The notes: generated by a model not told the origin, from the sequence alone. Positions 41,737 to 52,376 are shown, counted from the stretch's first letter. The stretch is 64,000 nt of DNA from Salinihabitans flavidus (GCF_900110425.1 NZ_FODS01000018.1:27776-91775); one strand, 5' to 3'. Program-made: numbers and translations.

Positions 41737-42240
41737 GTGGCGCGCAGGTTCAGAGGCGAAAGCCACCACAAGGTGGACAGCAAGGGCAGGGTGTCTATCC
41801 CGGCCTCGTTTCGTCGTGTGCTCGAAGCGGCCGATCCCAACTGGACCCCCGGTGAAAGTCCCGAGCTTGTGATCGTCTATGGCGATCATCGCCGCAACTA
41901 CCTTGAATGCTACACGATCGAGGCCATCGAAGAGGTCGACCGCAAGATCGACGCCCTTCCGCGCGGCACGAAAGAGCGCAAGATGCTGCAACGGCTGTTT
42001 CACGGCCTGTCCTATCCCACCAATGTCGATGAGACTGGCCGCCTTGTGCTGCCGTCAAAACTGCGCGCCAAGATCGGGCTCGAGGGCGAGGCGTTCTTCA
42101 TCGCCGCCGGTGACACCTTTCAGATCTGGAAGCCCGAAACCTACGAGACGGAGGAACTCGCCCGTACCGAGGAATGGCTCGAAGAGCTGCCCGACGACTT
42201 CGATCCGCTCATCTTCCTGGATCAGCAGTCGGAGGGCTAA
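41737..42240 (+). CDS. mraZ: Transcriptional regulator/cell-division protein MraZ
   Basis: 167 residues, two AbrB-like SpoVT folds. The family opening RRFRGESHHKVDSKGRVSIP and the second copy VDETGRLVLPSKLRAKIGL carry the conserved DxKGR and DxxGR DNA-binding loops. The start is GTG 41737 (MARRFRG), the N-terminus usual in Rhodobacterales; no ATG lies nearby in frame except 41659, inside the terminator stem. First gene of the dcw cluster, 3 bp before rsmH; in other bacteria MraZ represses this operon. Confidence 0.95.
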   Translation: MARRFRGESHHKVDSKGRVSIPASFRRVLEAADPNWTPGESPELVIVYGDHRRNYLECYTIEAIEEVDRKIDALPRGTKERKMLQRLFHGLSYPTNVDETGRLVLPSKLRAKIGLEGEAFFIAAGDTFQIWKPETYETEELARTEEWLEELPDDFDPLIFLDQQSEG

Positions 42241-42243
42241 GCG

Positions 42244-43233
42244 ATGGCCGCCGCCGCATCCCCCTCCGCGAACTCGCACCTTCCCGTCCTTCTCGGCCCG
42301 CTCCTGCAGGCGGTGGCGCCGGTGCATGGCACATGGCTTGACGGCACATTCGGCGCCGGCGGCTATGCGCGCGGGCTGCTCGACGCCGGGGCGGACCGCG
42401 TGATCGGCGTGGACCGCGACCCGCTCGCCTTTGACATGGCGGTGGACTGGATCGACGCCTATGGCGGGCGGATCGAACTGGTGACAGGCGTCTTCTCGAA
42501 AATGGATGACTATGCCACCGATCTGGACGGGGTTGTGCTCGATCTCGGGGTCAGCTCCATGCAGCTCGATCAGGCCGACCGTGGTTTTTCCTTCCAGCGT
42601 GACGGGCCGCTCGACATGCGCATGTCCCAAAGCGGGCCAAGCGCCGCCGAGATCGTGAACACCGCCGAAGAGGGCGAACTGGCTGACATTCTCTATCTCT
42701 ATGGCGAGGAACGCGCCAGCCGCCGCATCGCCCGCGCCATCCTGCGCGCCCGCGCCGAGGCGCCGATCGAAACGACCCTGCGCCTTGCGGGGATCGTGGA
42801 GTCCTGCCTGCCGCGCCCCAAGCCGGGACAGATCCACCCCGCCACTCGCAGCTTTCAGGCGCTGCGGATCGCGGTGAACGACGAATACGGGGAGTTGTTT
42901 CGCGGTCTCATGGCCGCCGAACGGGCGTTGAAACCGGGCGGGATGCTGGCGGTCGTAACCTTCCACTCCATCGAGGATCGCATGGTCAAACGCTTCTTGC
43001 AGATGCGCGCGGGCCGGATGGGCGGTGGAAGCCGCCACGCCCCGCCGCAGCAGGAGACGACGCCCGCCTTCGACCTTGTCAATCGCAAGGCGATCACTGC
43101 CGACGAAGACGAGATCGTCGCCAATCCGCGCGCCCGCTCGGCCAAGCTTCGGGTGGCGCGCCGAACCGATGCCCCCGCGGGCACGGTCGATCCGCGCAGT
43201 CTCGGGATGCCGATCATGGAGAAAAAACGCTGA
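42244..43233 (+). CDS. rsmH: 16S rRNA (cytosine1402-N4)-methyltransferase
   Basis: 329 residues. SAM motif [51 protein letters not shown] and [13 protein letters not shown] are all RsmH/MraW signatures. Methylates N4 of C1402 in 16S rRNA. Conserved second gene of the dcw cluster; its stop overlaps the ftsL start (TGATG). Confidence 0.97.
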   Translation: MAAAASPSANSHLPVLLGPLLQAVAPVHGTWLDGTFGAGGYARGLLDAGADRVIGVDRDPLAFDMAVDWIDAYGGRIELVTGVFSKMDDYATDLDGVVLDLGVSSMQLDQADRGFSFQRDGPLDMRMSQSGPSAAEIVNTAEEGELADILYLYGEERASRRIARAILRARAEAPIETTLRLAGIVESCLPRPKPGQIHPATRSFQALRIAVNDEYGELFRGLMAAERALKPGGMLAVVTFHSIEDRMVKRFLQMRAGRMGGGSRHAPPQQETTPAFDLVNRKAITADEDEIVANPRARSAKLRVARRTDAPAGTVDPRSLGMPIMEKKR

Positions 43234-43589
43234 TGCGCAGCCTTGTCTATATCCTCTCCGCCTGTGCTGTGATCGCGCTGGCCTTCTGGGCCTACCGCGA
43301 GAACTACCTGACTCAGCGTGCCGTGGCCGAGAGCGAGCGCCTGCAACAGGAGATCGGCGCCGCCCGCGCCCGGCTGGCGGTGCTGCGGGCCGAGTGGGCT
43401 TATCTCAACCGGCCCGATCGCCTGCGGTCCCTTGCGGAACTGAACTATGACACCTTGCAGCTTCTGCCCTTGGGGGCGAGCCAGTTCGGACAGGTCGATC
43501 AGGTTGGCTTTCCGCCGGAGCCGGCACGAAAGCCACAGTTTGACCTGCGCAATTCGGTCGATGTCTCCGGCGTGGAGGAGGGCCGATGA
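43233..43589 (+). CDS. ftsL: Cell division protein FtsL
   Basis: 118 residues, small bitopic protein: one N-terminal membrane helix (SLVYILSACAVIALAFWAY) followed by a periplasmic coiled coil (ERLQQEIGAARARLAVLRAEW) and a short tail with LAELNYDTLQLLPL. Sequence is poorly conserved in the family; the position between rsmH and ftsI plus this topology identifies it. It works with FtsB/FtsQ to activate FtsWI. Overlaps ftsI by 4 bp. Confidence 0.9.
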   Translation: MRSLVYILSACAVIALAFWAYRENYLTQRAVAESERLQQEIGAARARLAVLRAEWAYLNRPDRLRSLAELNYDTLQLLPLGASQFGQVDQVGFPPEPARKPQFDLRNSVDVSGVEEGR

Positions 43590-45370
43590 TCCGCACCCCC
43601 CTTCGACCGCTGGCCAGAATTCTGCGCGCCCGCGACCGCGGCGAAAGCCCCGATGCGATCGAGCACGAGAATATCCGCCGCCGCCAGGAGGACATGCGCG
43701 ATCGCACCCGCGAACGGGCCGAGGGTCGTCTTCTGGTGCTGGCGGCGATGTTCCTCTGCGCCTTCGTGGTGATCGGCGGGCGCATGGGCATGCTGGCGGC
43801 CTCTGTCCCCGAAGAGCCGCGCGCCTCCAGCCAGGGGGCCGAGATCCGCGCGCAGCGTGCCGACATCGTGGACCGGCGCGGGCGGATTCTGGCGACCAAT
43901 CTGGAAACCTTCGCGCTTTACGCCCAACCGCCGCAAATGATCGACCCGGGGAATGCCGCGCGTGAACTGGCCCGCATTTTCCCCGACCTCGATGAAGAAC
44001 GCCTCCTCGGAGATTTCACGGGAAAGCGCAAGTTCCTGTGGATAAAGAAGAAAATCAGCCCCGAACAGAAGCAGGCCGTGCATGACATCGGCGAGCCGGG
44101 CCTGCTCTTTGGCGCGCGTGAGATGCGCCTTTACCCGAACGGCAAACTGGCCTCGCATGTGATGGGCGGCACCCGCTTCGGGCGCGAGGGCGTGCGCGCG
44201 GCAGAGGTGGTCGGCGTCGCCGGGGTGGAAAAATACTTTGACGAGGTGCTGCTCGACCCGGCCAATGGCAGCCGCGCGCTGACGCTGTCGCTCGATCTCA
44301 CGGTGCAGGCCGCGACCGAACGGGTGCTGGCCGGGGGCATGAAGCTGATGAACGCGCGCGGGGCGGCGGCGGTGCTGATGGATGTGCGCACAGGCGAGGT
44401 GATCTCGCTCGCGTCGCTGCCGGATTTCGACCCCAACGACCGCCCGCGCCTTCCGCCATCCACCGGCGCCGCCGACAGCCCGCTGTTCAACCGTGCGGTG
44501 CAGGGCGTCTATGAGCTTGGCTCCACCTTCAAGATATTCACCGCCGCGCAGGCGATGGACCTGGGGATCGCCACGCCCGACACCATGATCAACACCGCCG
44601 GCCCGTTGCGCTGGGGCAAGTACAGCATCCGCGATTTCCGCAACTACGGCTCCGAGTTGACGCTCGACAAGGTGATCGTGAAAAGCTCCAACATCGGCAC
44701 CGCCCGCGTCGCGCAGGAGATCGGCGCGGAGCGGCAACAGGATTTCTTCCGCGATCTGGGCTTTTTCGATCCCACCTCGCTGGAACTGGTCGAGGCGGCC
44801 GGGATCAAGCCGCTTCTGCCGTCCAAATGGTCCGAGCTTTCGACCATGACCGTCTCATACGGTCATGGGCTGTCGGCCAGCCCGCTGCATCTTGCGGCGG
44901 GGTATGCCACGGTGGCCAATGGCGGGCGGCGGGTCGTGCCGACGCTGCTCAAACGCGATGCGCCGCAGGACGGGCCGCGCGTGATGTCCGAGGCGACGTC
45001 GGCCAACGCGCGGCGGATGCTGCGCCGCGTCGTGACCGAGGGAACGGCCAGTTTTGGGGATGTTCCGGGCTATGCCGTGGGCGGCAAGACCGGCACCGCC
45101 GACAAGCCGCTGGAGACCGGGCGCGGCTATCACGAGGACAAGGTGATCGCCACCTTCGCCTCGATCTTCCCCGCCCACGATCCGCGCTATGTCCTTGTCG
45201 TCACGCTCGATGAGCCGGTGGAGACCTCCGGGCCGGAGCCGCGCCGCACCGCGGGCTGGACCGCCGTGCCCGTCGCCGCCGAGATCATCGGGCGGATCGC
45301 GCCGCTTCTGGGCTTGCGTCCTGACGTTGAACCGGGGCAATTGGCTGATATAACGCTCACGTCCAATTAA
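43586..45370 (+). CDS. ftsI: Septal peptidoglycan transpeptidase FtsI (PBP3)
   Basis: 594 residues. A cytosolic leader of about 45 residues, one membrane anchor (LLVLAAMFLCAFVVIGG), a pedestal domain starting with QRADIVDRRGRILATNL, and a transpeptidase domain with S313-TF-K316 (GSTFK), S367-S-N369 (KSSN) and K501-T-G (GGKTGTADKP). All catalytic motifs are intact. Cross-links septal peptidoglycan with FtsW. Start overlaps ftsL. Confidence 0.97.
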   Translation: MIRTPLRPLARILRARDRGESPDAIEHENIRRRQEDMRDRTRERAEGRLLVLAAMFLCAFVVIGGRMGMLAASVPEEPRASSQGAEIRAQRADIVDRRGRILATNLETFALYAQPPQMIDPGNAARELARIFPDLDEERLLGDFTGKRKFLWIKKKISPEQKQAVHDIGEPGLLFGAREMRLYPNGKLASHVMGGTRFGREGVRAAEVVGVAGVEKYFDEVLLDPANGSRALTLSLDLTVQAATERVLAGGMKLMNARGAAAVLMDVRTGEVISLASLPDFDPNDRPRLPPSTGAADSPLFNRAVQGVYELGSTFKIFTAAQAMDLGIATPDTMINTAGPLRWGKYSIRDFRNYGSELTLDKVIVKSSNIGTARVAQEIGAERQQDFFRDLGFFDPTSLELVEAAGIKPLLPSKWSELSTMTVSYGHGLSASPLHLAAGYATVANGGRRVVPTLLKRDAPQDGPRVMSEATSANARRMLRRVVTEGTASFGDVPGYAVGGKTGTADKPLETGRGYHEDKVIATFASIFPAHDPRYVLVVTLDEPVETSGPEPRRTAGWTAVPVAAEIIGRIAPLLGLRPDVEPGQLADITLTSN

Positions 45371-45391
45371 CCATCAGACAGGCCGCCCCCC

Positions 45392-46873
45392 ATGACGCTC
45401 CCGGCACAGACACTCTCGCAGCTTGGCCTGACGGCATCGCGAGGGGCCAACCCCGCGATCACCGGCCTTGCGCTCGACAGTCGGGAGGTGAAGGAGGGGT
45501 TTCTCTTCGCCGCCATGCCCGGCACGCGCGAACATGGCGGGGCCTATATCAAATACGCCCTGCGCATGGGCGCGGCGGCGGTGCTGACCGATGCCGAAGG
45601 CGCCCGCATCGCAAAGCGGGAGCTGGCGGAGGCGGGCACGCCGCTTGTCGTGGCCGAAGATCCGCAGCAGGCGCTCGCCTATACCGCGGCGCTTTGGTTC
45701 GGGCAGCAGCCCGGCATCATGGCCGCCGTGACCGGCACCAACGGCAAGACGTCCGTGGCCAGTTTCCTGCGCCAGATCTGGCAGGCGCTGGGGCTTGAGG
45801 CGATCAATATCGGCACCACCGGGGTGGAGGGCGATTTCACCGCGCCGCTGCGCCACACCACCCCCGACCCCGTCACCCTTCACCGCATCCTGTCAGAAGC
45901 CGCCGCCGCCGGCGTGGATTTCGCCGCGATGGAGGCGTCGAGCCACGGGCTTGAACAGCGCCGCCTTGACGGCGTTCACCTGCGCGCTGCCGGGTTTACC
46001 AATCTTTCGCAGGACCACCTCGACTATCACCCTGATTTCGACGCCTATTTCAAGGCCAAGGCCGGGCTGTTCGATCGTGTTCTGCCCGAGGACGCCATGG
46101 CGGTGATCAACATCGCCGGGCTGCGTGGTCCCGACATGGCCGCCATTGCGCGCGGGCGCGGGCTGGAGGTGCTGACCATCGGCCACCGCGACGCCGACCT
46201 GCAACTCGAGGCGCAGCGGTTCGACGCCACCGGGCAGGATATCCGCTTTGCCTTTCGCGGACGCCACTATCAGGCGCGGCTCGATCTCATCGGCGGGTTC
46301 CAGGCGGAGAACGTGCTTCTGGCCGCGGGGTTGGCCATCGCCTGCGGTGCCGCGCCCGAACGGGTGTTCGAGACCCTGCACGAGGTGCAGACCGTGCGCG
46401 GGCGGATGCAGCTTGCGGCCACGCGCGCCAACGGCGCGGCGGTCTTTGTCGATTACGCCCACACCCCCGATGCCATCGCCACCGCGCTGGCCGCCATGCG
46501 CCCGCATGTCATGGGTCGGCTGATCGCCATCATCGGTGCGGGCGGCGACCGCGACGCCACCAAGCGCCCGCTGATGGGGCGGGCGGCGGCCGAACATGCC
46601 GATATGGTCCTTGTGACCGACGACAACCCGCGCACCGAGGATCCCGCCGAGATCCGCACCGCCGTGATGCTCGGCGCGCCCGAGGCGATCGAGGTCGGAG
46701 ACCGGGCCGAGGCGATCCTGCGCGGCGTCGATGCGCTGGGGCCCGGCGACGCGCTTCTGATCACCGGCAAGGGGCATGAAACAGGGCAGATCGTGGGGGA
46801 TGACACCCTGCCGTTCGACGATGGCGAACAGGCCAGCGTCGCGGTGATGGCCCTTGACGGGAGGCTGGCATGA
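45392..46873 (+). CDS. murE: UDP-MurNAc-L-Ala-D-Glu:meso-diaminopimelate ligase
   Basis: 493 residues. ATP loop GTNGKTSVASFL, carbamylated-Lys region, and the amino-acid selectivity motif D411-N-P-R414 (DDNPRTEDP), which marks meso-diaminopimelate rather than lysine as substrate. HTPDAI and GKGHE motifs are also present. 21 bp after ftsI; its stop overlaps murF. Confidence 0.97.
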   Translation: MTLPAQTLSQLGLTASRGANPAITGLALDSREVKEGFLFAAMPGTREHGGAYIKYALRMGAAAVLTDAEGARIAKRELAEAGTPLVVAEDPQQALAYTAALWFGQQPGIMAAVTGTNGKTSVASFLRQIWQALGLEAINIGTTGVEGDFTAPLRHTTPDPVTLHRILSEAAAAGVDFAAMEASSHGLEQRRLDGVHLRAAGFTNLSQDHLDYHPDFDAYFKAKAGLFDRVLPEDAMAVINIAGLRGPDMAAIARGRGLEVLTIGHRDADLQLEAQRFDATGQDIRFAFRGRHYQARLDLIGGFQAENVLLAAGLAIACGAAPERVFETLHEVQTVRGRMQLAATRANGAAVFVDYAHTPDAIATALAAMRPHVMGRLIAIIGAGGDRDATKRPLMGRAAAEHADMVLVTDDNPRTEDPAEIRTAVMLGAPEAIEVGDRAEAILRGVDALGPGDALLITGKGHETGQIVGDDTLPFDDGEQASVAVMALDGRLA

Positions 46874-48312
46874 CACTCTGGACCGCGGCGGAGGCTGCTG
46901 CCGCCACCGGCGGGCGGGCCGTGGGCGACTGGTCCGCCACCGGAGTCTCCATCGACAGCCGCACGTTACAGCCCGGCGATCTCTTCGTCGCGCTTCGGGC
47001 CGCGCGCGACGGGCACGATTTCGTTGCGCAGGCGCTGGACAACGGCGCCGCCGCCGCGCTGGTCTCGCATCTCCCCGAGGGGGTGACAGGGGACGCGCCG
47101 CTCCTGCTGGTCGACGACGTGCAATCCGCGTTGGAGGCTCTGGGCCGCGCCGCCCGCGCCCGCAGCACCGCCAGCGTCGTCGCTGTCACCGGATCGGTCG
47201 GCAAGACCTCCACCAAGGAGATGCTGCGCGCCATTCTGGCCGGACAGGGCCGGACCCATGCCGCCGAGGCGAGCTACAACAACCACTGGGGCGTGCCGCT
47301 GACGCTGGCGCGCATGCCGCGCGACACAGATTTCGCGGTGATCGAGATCGGCATGAACCACCCCGGAGAGATTGCGCCGCTCTCGCGACTTGCCCGCCCG
47401 CATGTGGCGATGATCACCACCGTCGCCGCCGCCCACCTCGAAGCCTTCGACAGCGTCGAGGACATCGCCCGTGAAAAGGCCGCGATCCTCGACGGGTTGG
47501 AGAAGGGCGGGGTGGCCGTGCTCAACACCGACATTCCCACGGCGTCCATTCTCCGGGACAAGGCCCGCGCCGTTGGCGCGCGGCTCGCCGATTTCGGTGA
47601 GACCGCGGAGGCATGGCGCCTGTGCGATGTCACGCTGCGCGGCAACACGACCATCGCCCGCGCCGAGGCACGCGGAGAGCCACTTTTGTTCAAGGTCCGC
47701 AGCGCGGGCCGCCATTTCGCACTCAACGCGCTTGGCGCGCTGGCCGCTGCCGATGCGCTCGGTGCCGATCTGGCGCTTGCGGCGGGCGATCTGGGCCGCT
47801 GGGTGCCCTTTACCGGGCGCGGCGCGCGCGAGACGATCCACCTCGACCCGGTGGAGACCGAACTGCACCTCGAGCTCATCGACGACGCGTATAATGCCAA
47901 TCCCGCCTCGGTGGGTGCGGCGCTGGAGGTGCTGGCCGCCGCTCTGGTGGAGGATGACGTGGGCCGCATCGGCAAGGGGCGGCGCATCGCAGTTCTGGGC
48001 GACATGAAGGAACTGGGCGAGGGCGCGCCCGCCATGCACGCGGCGCTCGCGCTTCATCCGGCGATGACCGGCATCGACACGGTGCACTGCGTCGGCCCGC
48101 TCATGCGCCACCTGCACGCGGCGCTGCCCTCTGAAAAGCGCGGCAAATGGTGCGAAGACAGCGCCGCGATGGCGCCGGGCATCCGCCATCTGGTCGATGC
48201 TGGCGATTGTGTGCTGGTCAAGGGATCTCTTTCGATGGACCTCGCGCGCGTGGTTGACGCGATCCGAAAACTGGGCCATGCCGCTCCGCACTCCAACGAT
48301 GAGGATGCCTGA
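46870..48312 (+). CDS. murF: UDP-MurNAc-tripeptide:D-Ala-D-Ala ligase
   Basis: 480 residues. VSIDSRTLQPGDLFVAL at the N-terminus, ATP loop TGSVGKTSTKEML, EIGMNHPGEI, and DDAYNANPASVGAAL are MurF signatures. Adds D-Ala-D-Ala to the muramyl tripeptide. ATGA overlap with murE; mraY starts directly after its stop. Confidence 0.97.
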   Translation: MTLWTAAEAAAATGGRAVGDWSATGVSIDSRTLQPGDLFVALRAARDGHDFVAQALDNGAAAALVSHLPEGVTGDAPLLLVDDVQSALEALGRAARARSTASVVAVTGSVGKTSTKEMLRAILAGQGRTHAAEASYNNHWGVPLTLARMPRDTDFAVIEIGMNHPGEIAPLSRLARPHVAMITTVAAAHLEAFDSVEDIAREKAAILDGLEKGGVAVLNTDIPTASILRDKARAVGARLADFGETAEAWRLCDVTLRGNTTIARAEARGEPLLFKVRSAGRHFALNALGALAAADALGADLALAAGDLGRWVPFTGRGARETIHLDPVETELHLELIDDAYNANPASVGAALEVLAAALVEDDVGRIGKGRRIAVLGDMKELGEGAPAMHAALALHPAMTGIDTVHCVGPLMRHLHAALPSEKRGKWCEDSAAMAPGIRHLVDAGDCVLVKGSLSMDLARVVDAIRKLGHAAPHSNDEDA

Positions 48313-49395
48313 ATGCTTTATTGGCTGACCGCCCTGTCCGATGGCGGGGATGTCTTCAATCTCTTCCGCTACATCACCTTCCGGGCGGGGGGCGCTTTCA
48401 TGACGGCGCTGGTCTTCGGGTTCATCTTCGGTCCGCCGCTGATCAACGTGTTGCGCAGGACGCAGGGCAAGGGGCAGCCGATCCGCACCGACGGGCCGGA
48501 TGGTCACATCGTCAAGGCGGGCACGCCCACGATGGGTGGGCTTCTGATCGTCGGGGCGCTTCTGACATCCTCGCTGCTCTGGGCGCGGCTCGACAACGGG
48601 TTTGTCTGGCTGGTGCTTTTCGTGACCGTGACCTTTGGTCTGATCGGCTTTGCCGACGACTACGCCAAGGTGGCAAAACAGAACAGCAAGGGGGTTTCGG
48701 GCCGCACCCGGCTTCTGCTGGGGTTCGTGATCGCCGCGATCGCGGGCTACTGGGCCACGATGCTGCACCCCGAGGCGCTTCAGTTTCAACTGGCGCTGCC
48801 GGTGTTCAAGAACACGCTGATCAACCTCGGTTTCTTTTTCATCCCGTTTTCCATGTTCGTGGTGGTGGGGGCGGCCAATGCCGTGAACCTGACCGACGGG
48901 CTGGACGGGCTTGCGATCATGCCGGTGATGATCGCGGCCGGCACGCTGGGTGTGATCGCCTATGCCGTGGGGCGGGTGGACTTCACCGAGTATCTCGACG
49001 TGCATTACGTGCCCGGCACCGGCGAGATCCTGATCTTCAGCGCCGGCCTGTTCGGCGGGGGCCTCGGCTTTCTGTGGTATAACGCGCCGCCGGCGGCGGT
49101 GTTCATGGGCGATACCGGCTCTCTCGCGCTTGGCGGGGCGCTGGGGGCCATCGCCGTGGCCACCAAGCACGAGCTGGTTCTGGGTATCGTGGGCGGCCTT
49201 TTCGTGGTCGAGGCGCTCTCGGTGATCATTCAGGTGCTCTATTTCAAACGCACCGGCAAGCGCGTCTTTCTCATGGCGCCGATCCATCACCATTACGAAA
49301 AGAAGGGCTGGGCCGAGCCGACCATCGTGATCCGCTTCTGGATCATCGCGGTGATCCTTGCCATGATCGGGCTGGCCACGCTCAAGGTGCGGTAA
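48313..49395 (+). CDS. mraY: Phospho-MurNAc-pentapeptide transferase MraY
   Basis: 360 residues, about ten membrane segments. [10 protein letters not shown], the catalytic Asp pair in [20 protein letters not shown], and the cytosolic [13 protein letters not shown] loop are diagnostic. Makes lipid I from UDP-MurNAc-pentapeptide and undecaprenyl phosphate. No spacer after murF. Confidence 0.98.
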   Translation: MLYWLTALSDGGDVFNLFRYITFRAGGAFMTALVFGFIFGPPLINVLRRTQGKGQPIRTDGPDGHIVKAGTPTMGGLLIVGALLTSSLLWARLDNGFVWLVLFVTVTFGLIGFADDYAKVAKQNSKGVSGRTRLLLGFVIAAIAGYWATMLHPEALQFQLALPVFKNTLINLGFFFIPFSMFVVVGAANAVNLTDGLDGLAIMPVMIAAGTLGVIAYAVGRVDFTEYLDVHYVPGTGEILIFSAGLFGGGLGFLWYNAPPAAVFMGDTGSLALGGALGAIAVATKHELVLGIVGGLFVVEALSVIIQVLYFKRTGKRVFLMAPIHHHYEKKGWAEPTIVIRFWIIAVILAMIGLATLKVR

Positions 49396-49457
49396 AGCGC
49401 GGCGGATATACGCTCAATGCAACGCGCGCCGGGGTAACCACCGGGGTTGTCGGGATT

Positions 49458-49505
49458 CGATACCGACGCAATACCGACGTGATACCGACATGATACAGAC
49501 AGCGG
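49458..49505 (-). repeat. 11-bp tandem repeat, copy C (three units, reverse orientation)
   Basis: Read on the minus strand: CCGCTGTCTGTATCATGTCG, then GTATCACGTCG, GTATTGCGTCG and a partial GTATCG. The minus-strand left flank TTAAGCGCCAAAACCCGCTG mirrors the flank of copy A. It lies in the 254-bp gap between mraY and murD, with no gene in the gap. Confidence 0.8.
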
Positions 49506-49649
49506 GTTTTGGCGCTTAACCCTTATGAACAAAGTCTTTGCACGCAATGGACGCGCCAGGGGCCAAAGGTTAACAACCGCCGGCCGCCCGCTTGGCAAAT
49601 CGGCGCCCGGACGCCATAGTCGCCGGGCCGCAACACGAAGGGGGATGTA

Positions 49650-51047
49650 ATGATTCCGGTCACCGGATTCGACGGGCAGAAAGTGGCGGTTCTGGGGCTG
49701 GGGCGCTCGGGACTTGCCGCGGCGCGCGCGCTGCGCGAAGGCGGGGCGCTGCCGGTCTGCTGGGACGACAACCCCGATGCCCGCGCCCATGCCGAGGATG
49801 AGGGGTTCGCCTGCGAAAACCTTTTGCAAAACAATGCGTTCGAGGGGGTGGCGACGCTCATCGTGAGCCCCGGAATCCCGCATCTCTACCCCGCGCCGAA
49901 CCCGGTTGTCACCGCCGCGCAAGAGGCCGGTGTGCCGGTGGACAACGACATCGGGTTGTTTTTTCTGTCCTTCGCGGCCCCCGGCTGGGACGAGTTCGAC
50001 GTGCCGCCCAAGGTCGTGGCCGTGACCGGCTCCAACGGTAAATCCACGACTGCCGCGCTGATCCATCATGTGCTGGAGTCCGTGGGCCGCCCGACGCAGA
50101 TTGCCGGCAATATCGGGCGCGGGGCTCTCGATCTCGATCCGGGAGTGGAAAACGAGGTTGTGGTGCTGGAGCTGTCCAGCTACCAAACCGAACTGGCGCG
50201 CGCCCTTACTCCGGATGTTGCTGTTTTCACTAATTTTTCTCCCGATCACCTGGATCGGCATGGCGGCATCGGCGGCTATTTCGCGGCCAAGCGGCGGCTG
50301 TTTTCCGAAGGCGGCCCCGACCGCGCCGTGGTCGGTGTGGACGAGGCCGAGGGCCAGTTTCTCGCCGGTCAGATGGCCGAGGGACCGGGCGACAGACGCC
50401 TGATCCGCATCTCCGCCGCGCGCAAGCTCACCGGGCCCGGCTGGCAGATTTTCGCCCGCAAGGGGTTCCTGTCGGAATACCGCAAATCCCGGCAGGTCGG
50501 CAGCATCGACCTGCGCGCGATCCCCGGATTGCCCGGCGCCCACAACCATCAGAATGCCTGCGCCGCCTATGCGGTCTGCCGCACGCTGGGGCTGGCGCCC
50601 AAGGTGATCGAGGCGGGATTCAAGAGCTTTGACGGCTTGCCACACCGCAGCCAGATCATCGCGCGGCACAAGGATGTCACCTATGTCAACGACTCCAAGG
50701 CGACCAATGTGGATGCGGCCGCCAAGGCGCTGTCAGCGTTCGGAAAAATTCGGTGGATTTGCGGCGGTCTGGAAAAGGAGGGCGGGCTTGACGGGCTGCT
50801 CGCGGCAACCGGGTCCGTGGTCAAGGCCTACGTGATCGGACGAGAGGCGGCGGGGTTCGCCATGGCGCTCAAGGGGGTGGAGACGGAGGTCTGCACCACG
50901 ATGTCCCGCGCCGTGGAACGTGCGATGGCCGAGGCGGAACCGGGCGACGTGGTTCTGCTGGCTCCGGCGGCGGCGAGCTTCGATCAATACGACAATTTCG
51001 AACAGCGCGGCGATGATTTCATCGCCGAGGTCACATCGCGGCTCTGA
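49650..51047 (+). CDS. murD: UDP-MurNAc-L-Ala:D-glutamate ligase
   Basis: 465 residues. [15 protein letters not shown] at the N-terminus, ATP loop [32 protein letters not shown] and GLPHRSQ with NDSKATN are MurD signatures. Adds D-Glu to UDP-MurNAc-L-Ala. Separated from mraY by 254 bp, so it may have its own promoter. The dcw cluster ends here: a convergent unrelated gene follows 3 bp later. Confidence 0.97.
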   Translation: MIPVTGFDGQKVAVLGLGRSGLAAARALREGGALPVCWDDNPDARAHAEDEGFACENLLQNNAFEGVATLIVSPGIPHLYPAPNPVVTAAQEAGVPVDNDIGLFFLSFAAPGWDEFDVPPKVVAVTGSNGKSTTAALIHHVLESVGRPTQIAGNIGRGALDLDPGVENEVVVLELSSYQTELARALTPDVAVFTNFSPDHLDRHGGIGGYFAAKRRLFSEGGPDRAVVGVDEAEGQFLAGQMAEGPGDRRLIRISAARKLTGPGWQIFARKGFLSEYRKSRQVGSIDLRAIPGLPGAHNHQNACAAYAVCRTLGLAPKVIEAGFKSFDGLPHRSQIIARHKDVTYVNDSKATNVDAAAKALSAFGKIRWICGGLEKEGGLDGLLAATGSVVKAYVIGREAAGFAMALKGVETEVCTTMSRAVERAMAEAEPGDVVLLAPAAASFDQYDNFEQRGDDFIAEVTSRL

Positions 51048-51050
51048 CGG

Positions 51051-52241
51051 CTACGCGCCGCGCAGCCTGTCGCGGATGGCCCGTCCGGCGGCATGGCCGC
51101 TCGACCAGGCCCACTGGAAATTATACCCGCCGAGCCAGCCTGTTACATCAACCGCTTCACCAATCACATAAAGCCCGGGAAGGGTGTTCGACATCATCGT
51201 TCTGGACGACAGGCCCGAGGTGGAAATACCGCCAAGCGTGACCTCGGCGGTGCGGTATCCCTCCGATCCGCCGGGGCGTAAGCTCCAGTGTTTCAATGCT
51301 TTCTCAAGGTCGCGCAGGCCCGTGTCGGATTGATCGGCGAGGTTCCCCTCCAGCCCGAGGTCTGGTGCCAGATACTCCACCAGACGGGCGGGCAGGAGGT
51401 GGCCCAACTCGTTGATCAGCTTGCGCCGCCCGTGCGTCCGGCGTCTTGCGCGCAGTGTGTCAAACAGCCCGGTATCGGGCAGAAGATCCACGAAGATCTC
51501 CTCCCCCTCACGCCAGTAGGATGAGATTTGCAGCACTGCGGGGCCGGAGATCCCGCGGTGCGTGAACAGGAGCGCCTCTTGGAACGCGGCTCTTTCGTTC
51601 GAAATACAGGTATCCAGGGAAACCCCGGCCAACGGCTTGAACCGCCCTTCGGGAAAGGTCAGCGGCACCAGCCCCGGCCGGATATCCGTGACCTCATGGC
51701 CGAACTGTCGCGCGATGTCATAGGCCAGACCCGTCGCCCCCATCTTCGGGATCGACTTGCCACCCGTGGCCAGCACGAGGTTGGGCGCGGTCACGATCTG
51801 CCGCACTCCGTCGCGTTCGAGCGTGGCGGTGAACGCCCCCTCACTGTGGGTCAGATCCGCGAGCCGCGTCTGAAGCCAGAGATCGGCGCCCGCGCGCGCC
51901 ATCTCCTCGCGCAGCATTGCGATGATCTCGCGCGCGGATCCGTCACAAAATAGCTGCCCAAGCGTCTTTTCGTGCCAGGCAATCGCATGGCGGTTCACAA
52001 GGTCAATGAAATCCCATTGCGTATAACGGCTTAGCGCGGATTTGTGAAAATGCGGGTTGTTGCCGACAAACTCCCCTGGGGTGCAATGCAGATTGGTGAA
52101 ATTGCAGCGCCCCCCGCCCGAGATACGGATCTTTTCACCCGGTGCCTTGGCGTGGTCGATCACCAGCGCCCGCCCGCCCGAATGGGCGGCGCACATCATA
52201 CCGGCCGCCCCGGCGCCAAGGATGAGCGTGTCGTATCGCAT
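51051..52241 (-). CDS. NAD(P)/FAD-dependent oxidoreductase, BaiN/HI0933 (YhiN) family
   Basis: 396-residue flavoprotein. LILGAGAAGMMCA at the N-terminus, the family signature GEKIRISGGGRCNFTN, LATGGKSIPKMGATG, and the C-terminal GLYVIGEAVDVTGWLGGYNF and QWAWSSG blocks. Widespread protein; an NAD(P)H-dependent reductase activity is described for BaiN, but the general role is unclear. Convergent with murD, 3 bp apart; divergent from aroA. ATG 52241 gives the normal N-terminus. Confidence 0.92.
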   Translation of the reverse strand: MRYDTLILGAGAAGMMCAAHSGGRALVIDHAKAPGEKIRISGGGRCNFTNLHCTPGEFVGNNPHFHKSALSRYTQWDFIDLVNRHAIAWHEKTLGQLFCDGSAREIIAMLREEMARAGADLWLQTRLADLTHSEGAFTATLERDGVRQIVTAPNLVLATGGKSIPKMGATGLAYDIARQFGHEVTDIRPGLVPLTFPEGRFKPLAGVSLDTCISNERAAFQEALLFTHRGISGPAVLQISSYWREGEEIFVDLLPDTGLFDTLRARRRTHGRRKLINELGHLLPARLVEYLAPDLGLEGNLADQSDTGLRDLEKALKHWSLRPGGSEGYRTAEVTLGGISTSGLSSRTMMSNTLPGLYVIGEAVDVTGWLGGYNFQWAWSSGHAAGRAIRDRLRGA

Positions 52242-52376
52242 GGGCGATGCCCCTGCCCGAACCAATGCGCGCGGTCAAGGCATCGACGCACGACCAATGG
52301 GCAAAACGCGCCATGGACGCAGCGCATCCCATAGGCTAACAGCATCCGCGCGAAACGTTCTTGAAGGATGCGCCCC

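Noticed and set aside
46966..49293. Long antisense frame of about 775 codons opposite murF and mraY
   Set aside because: Low-complexity His/Arg/Gln/Gly-rich translation opposite conserved essential genes.
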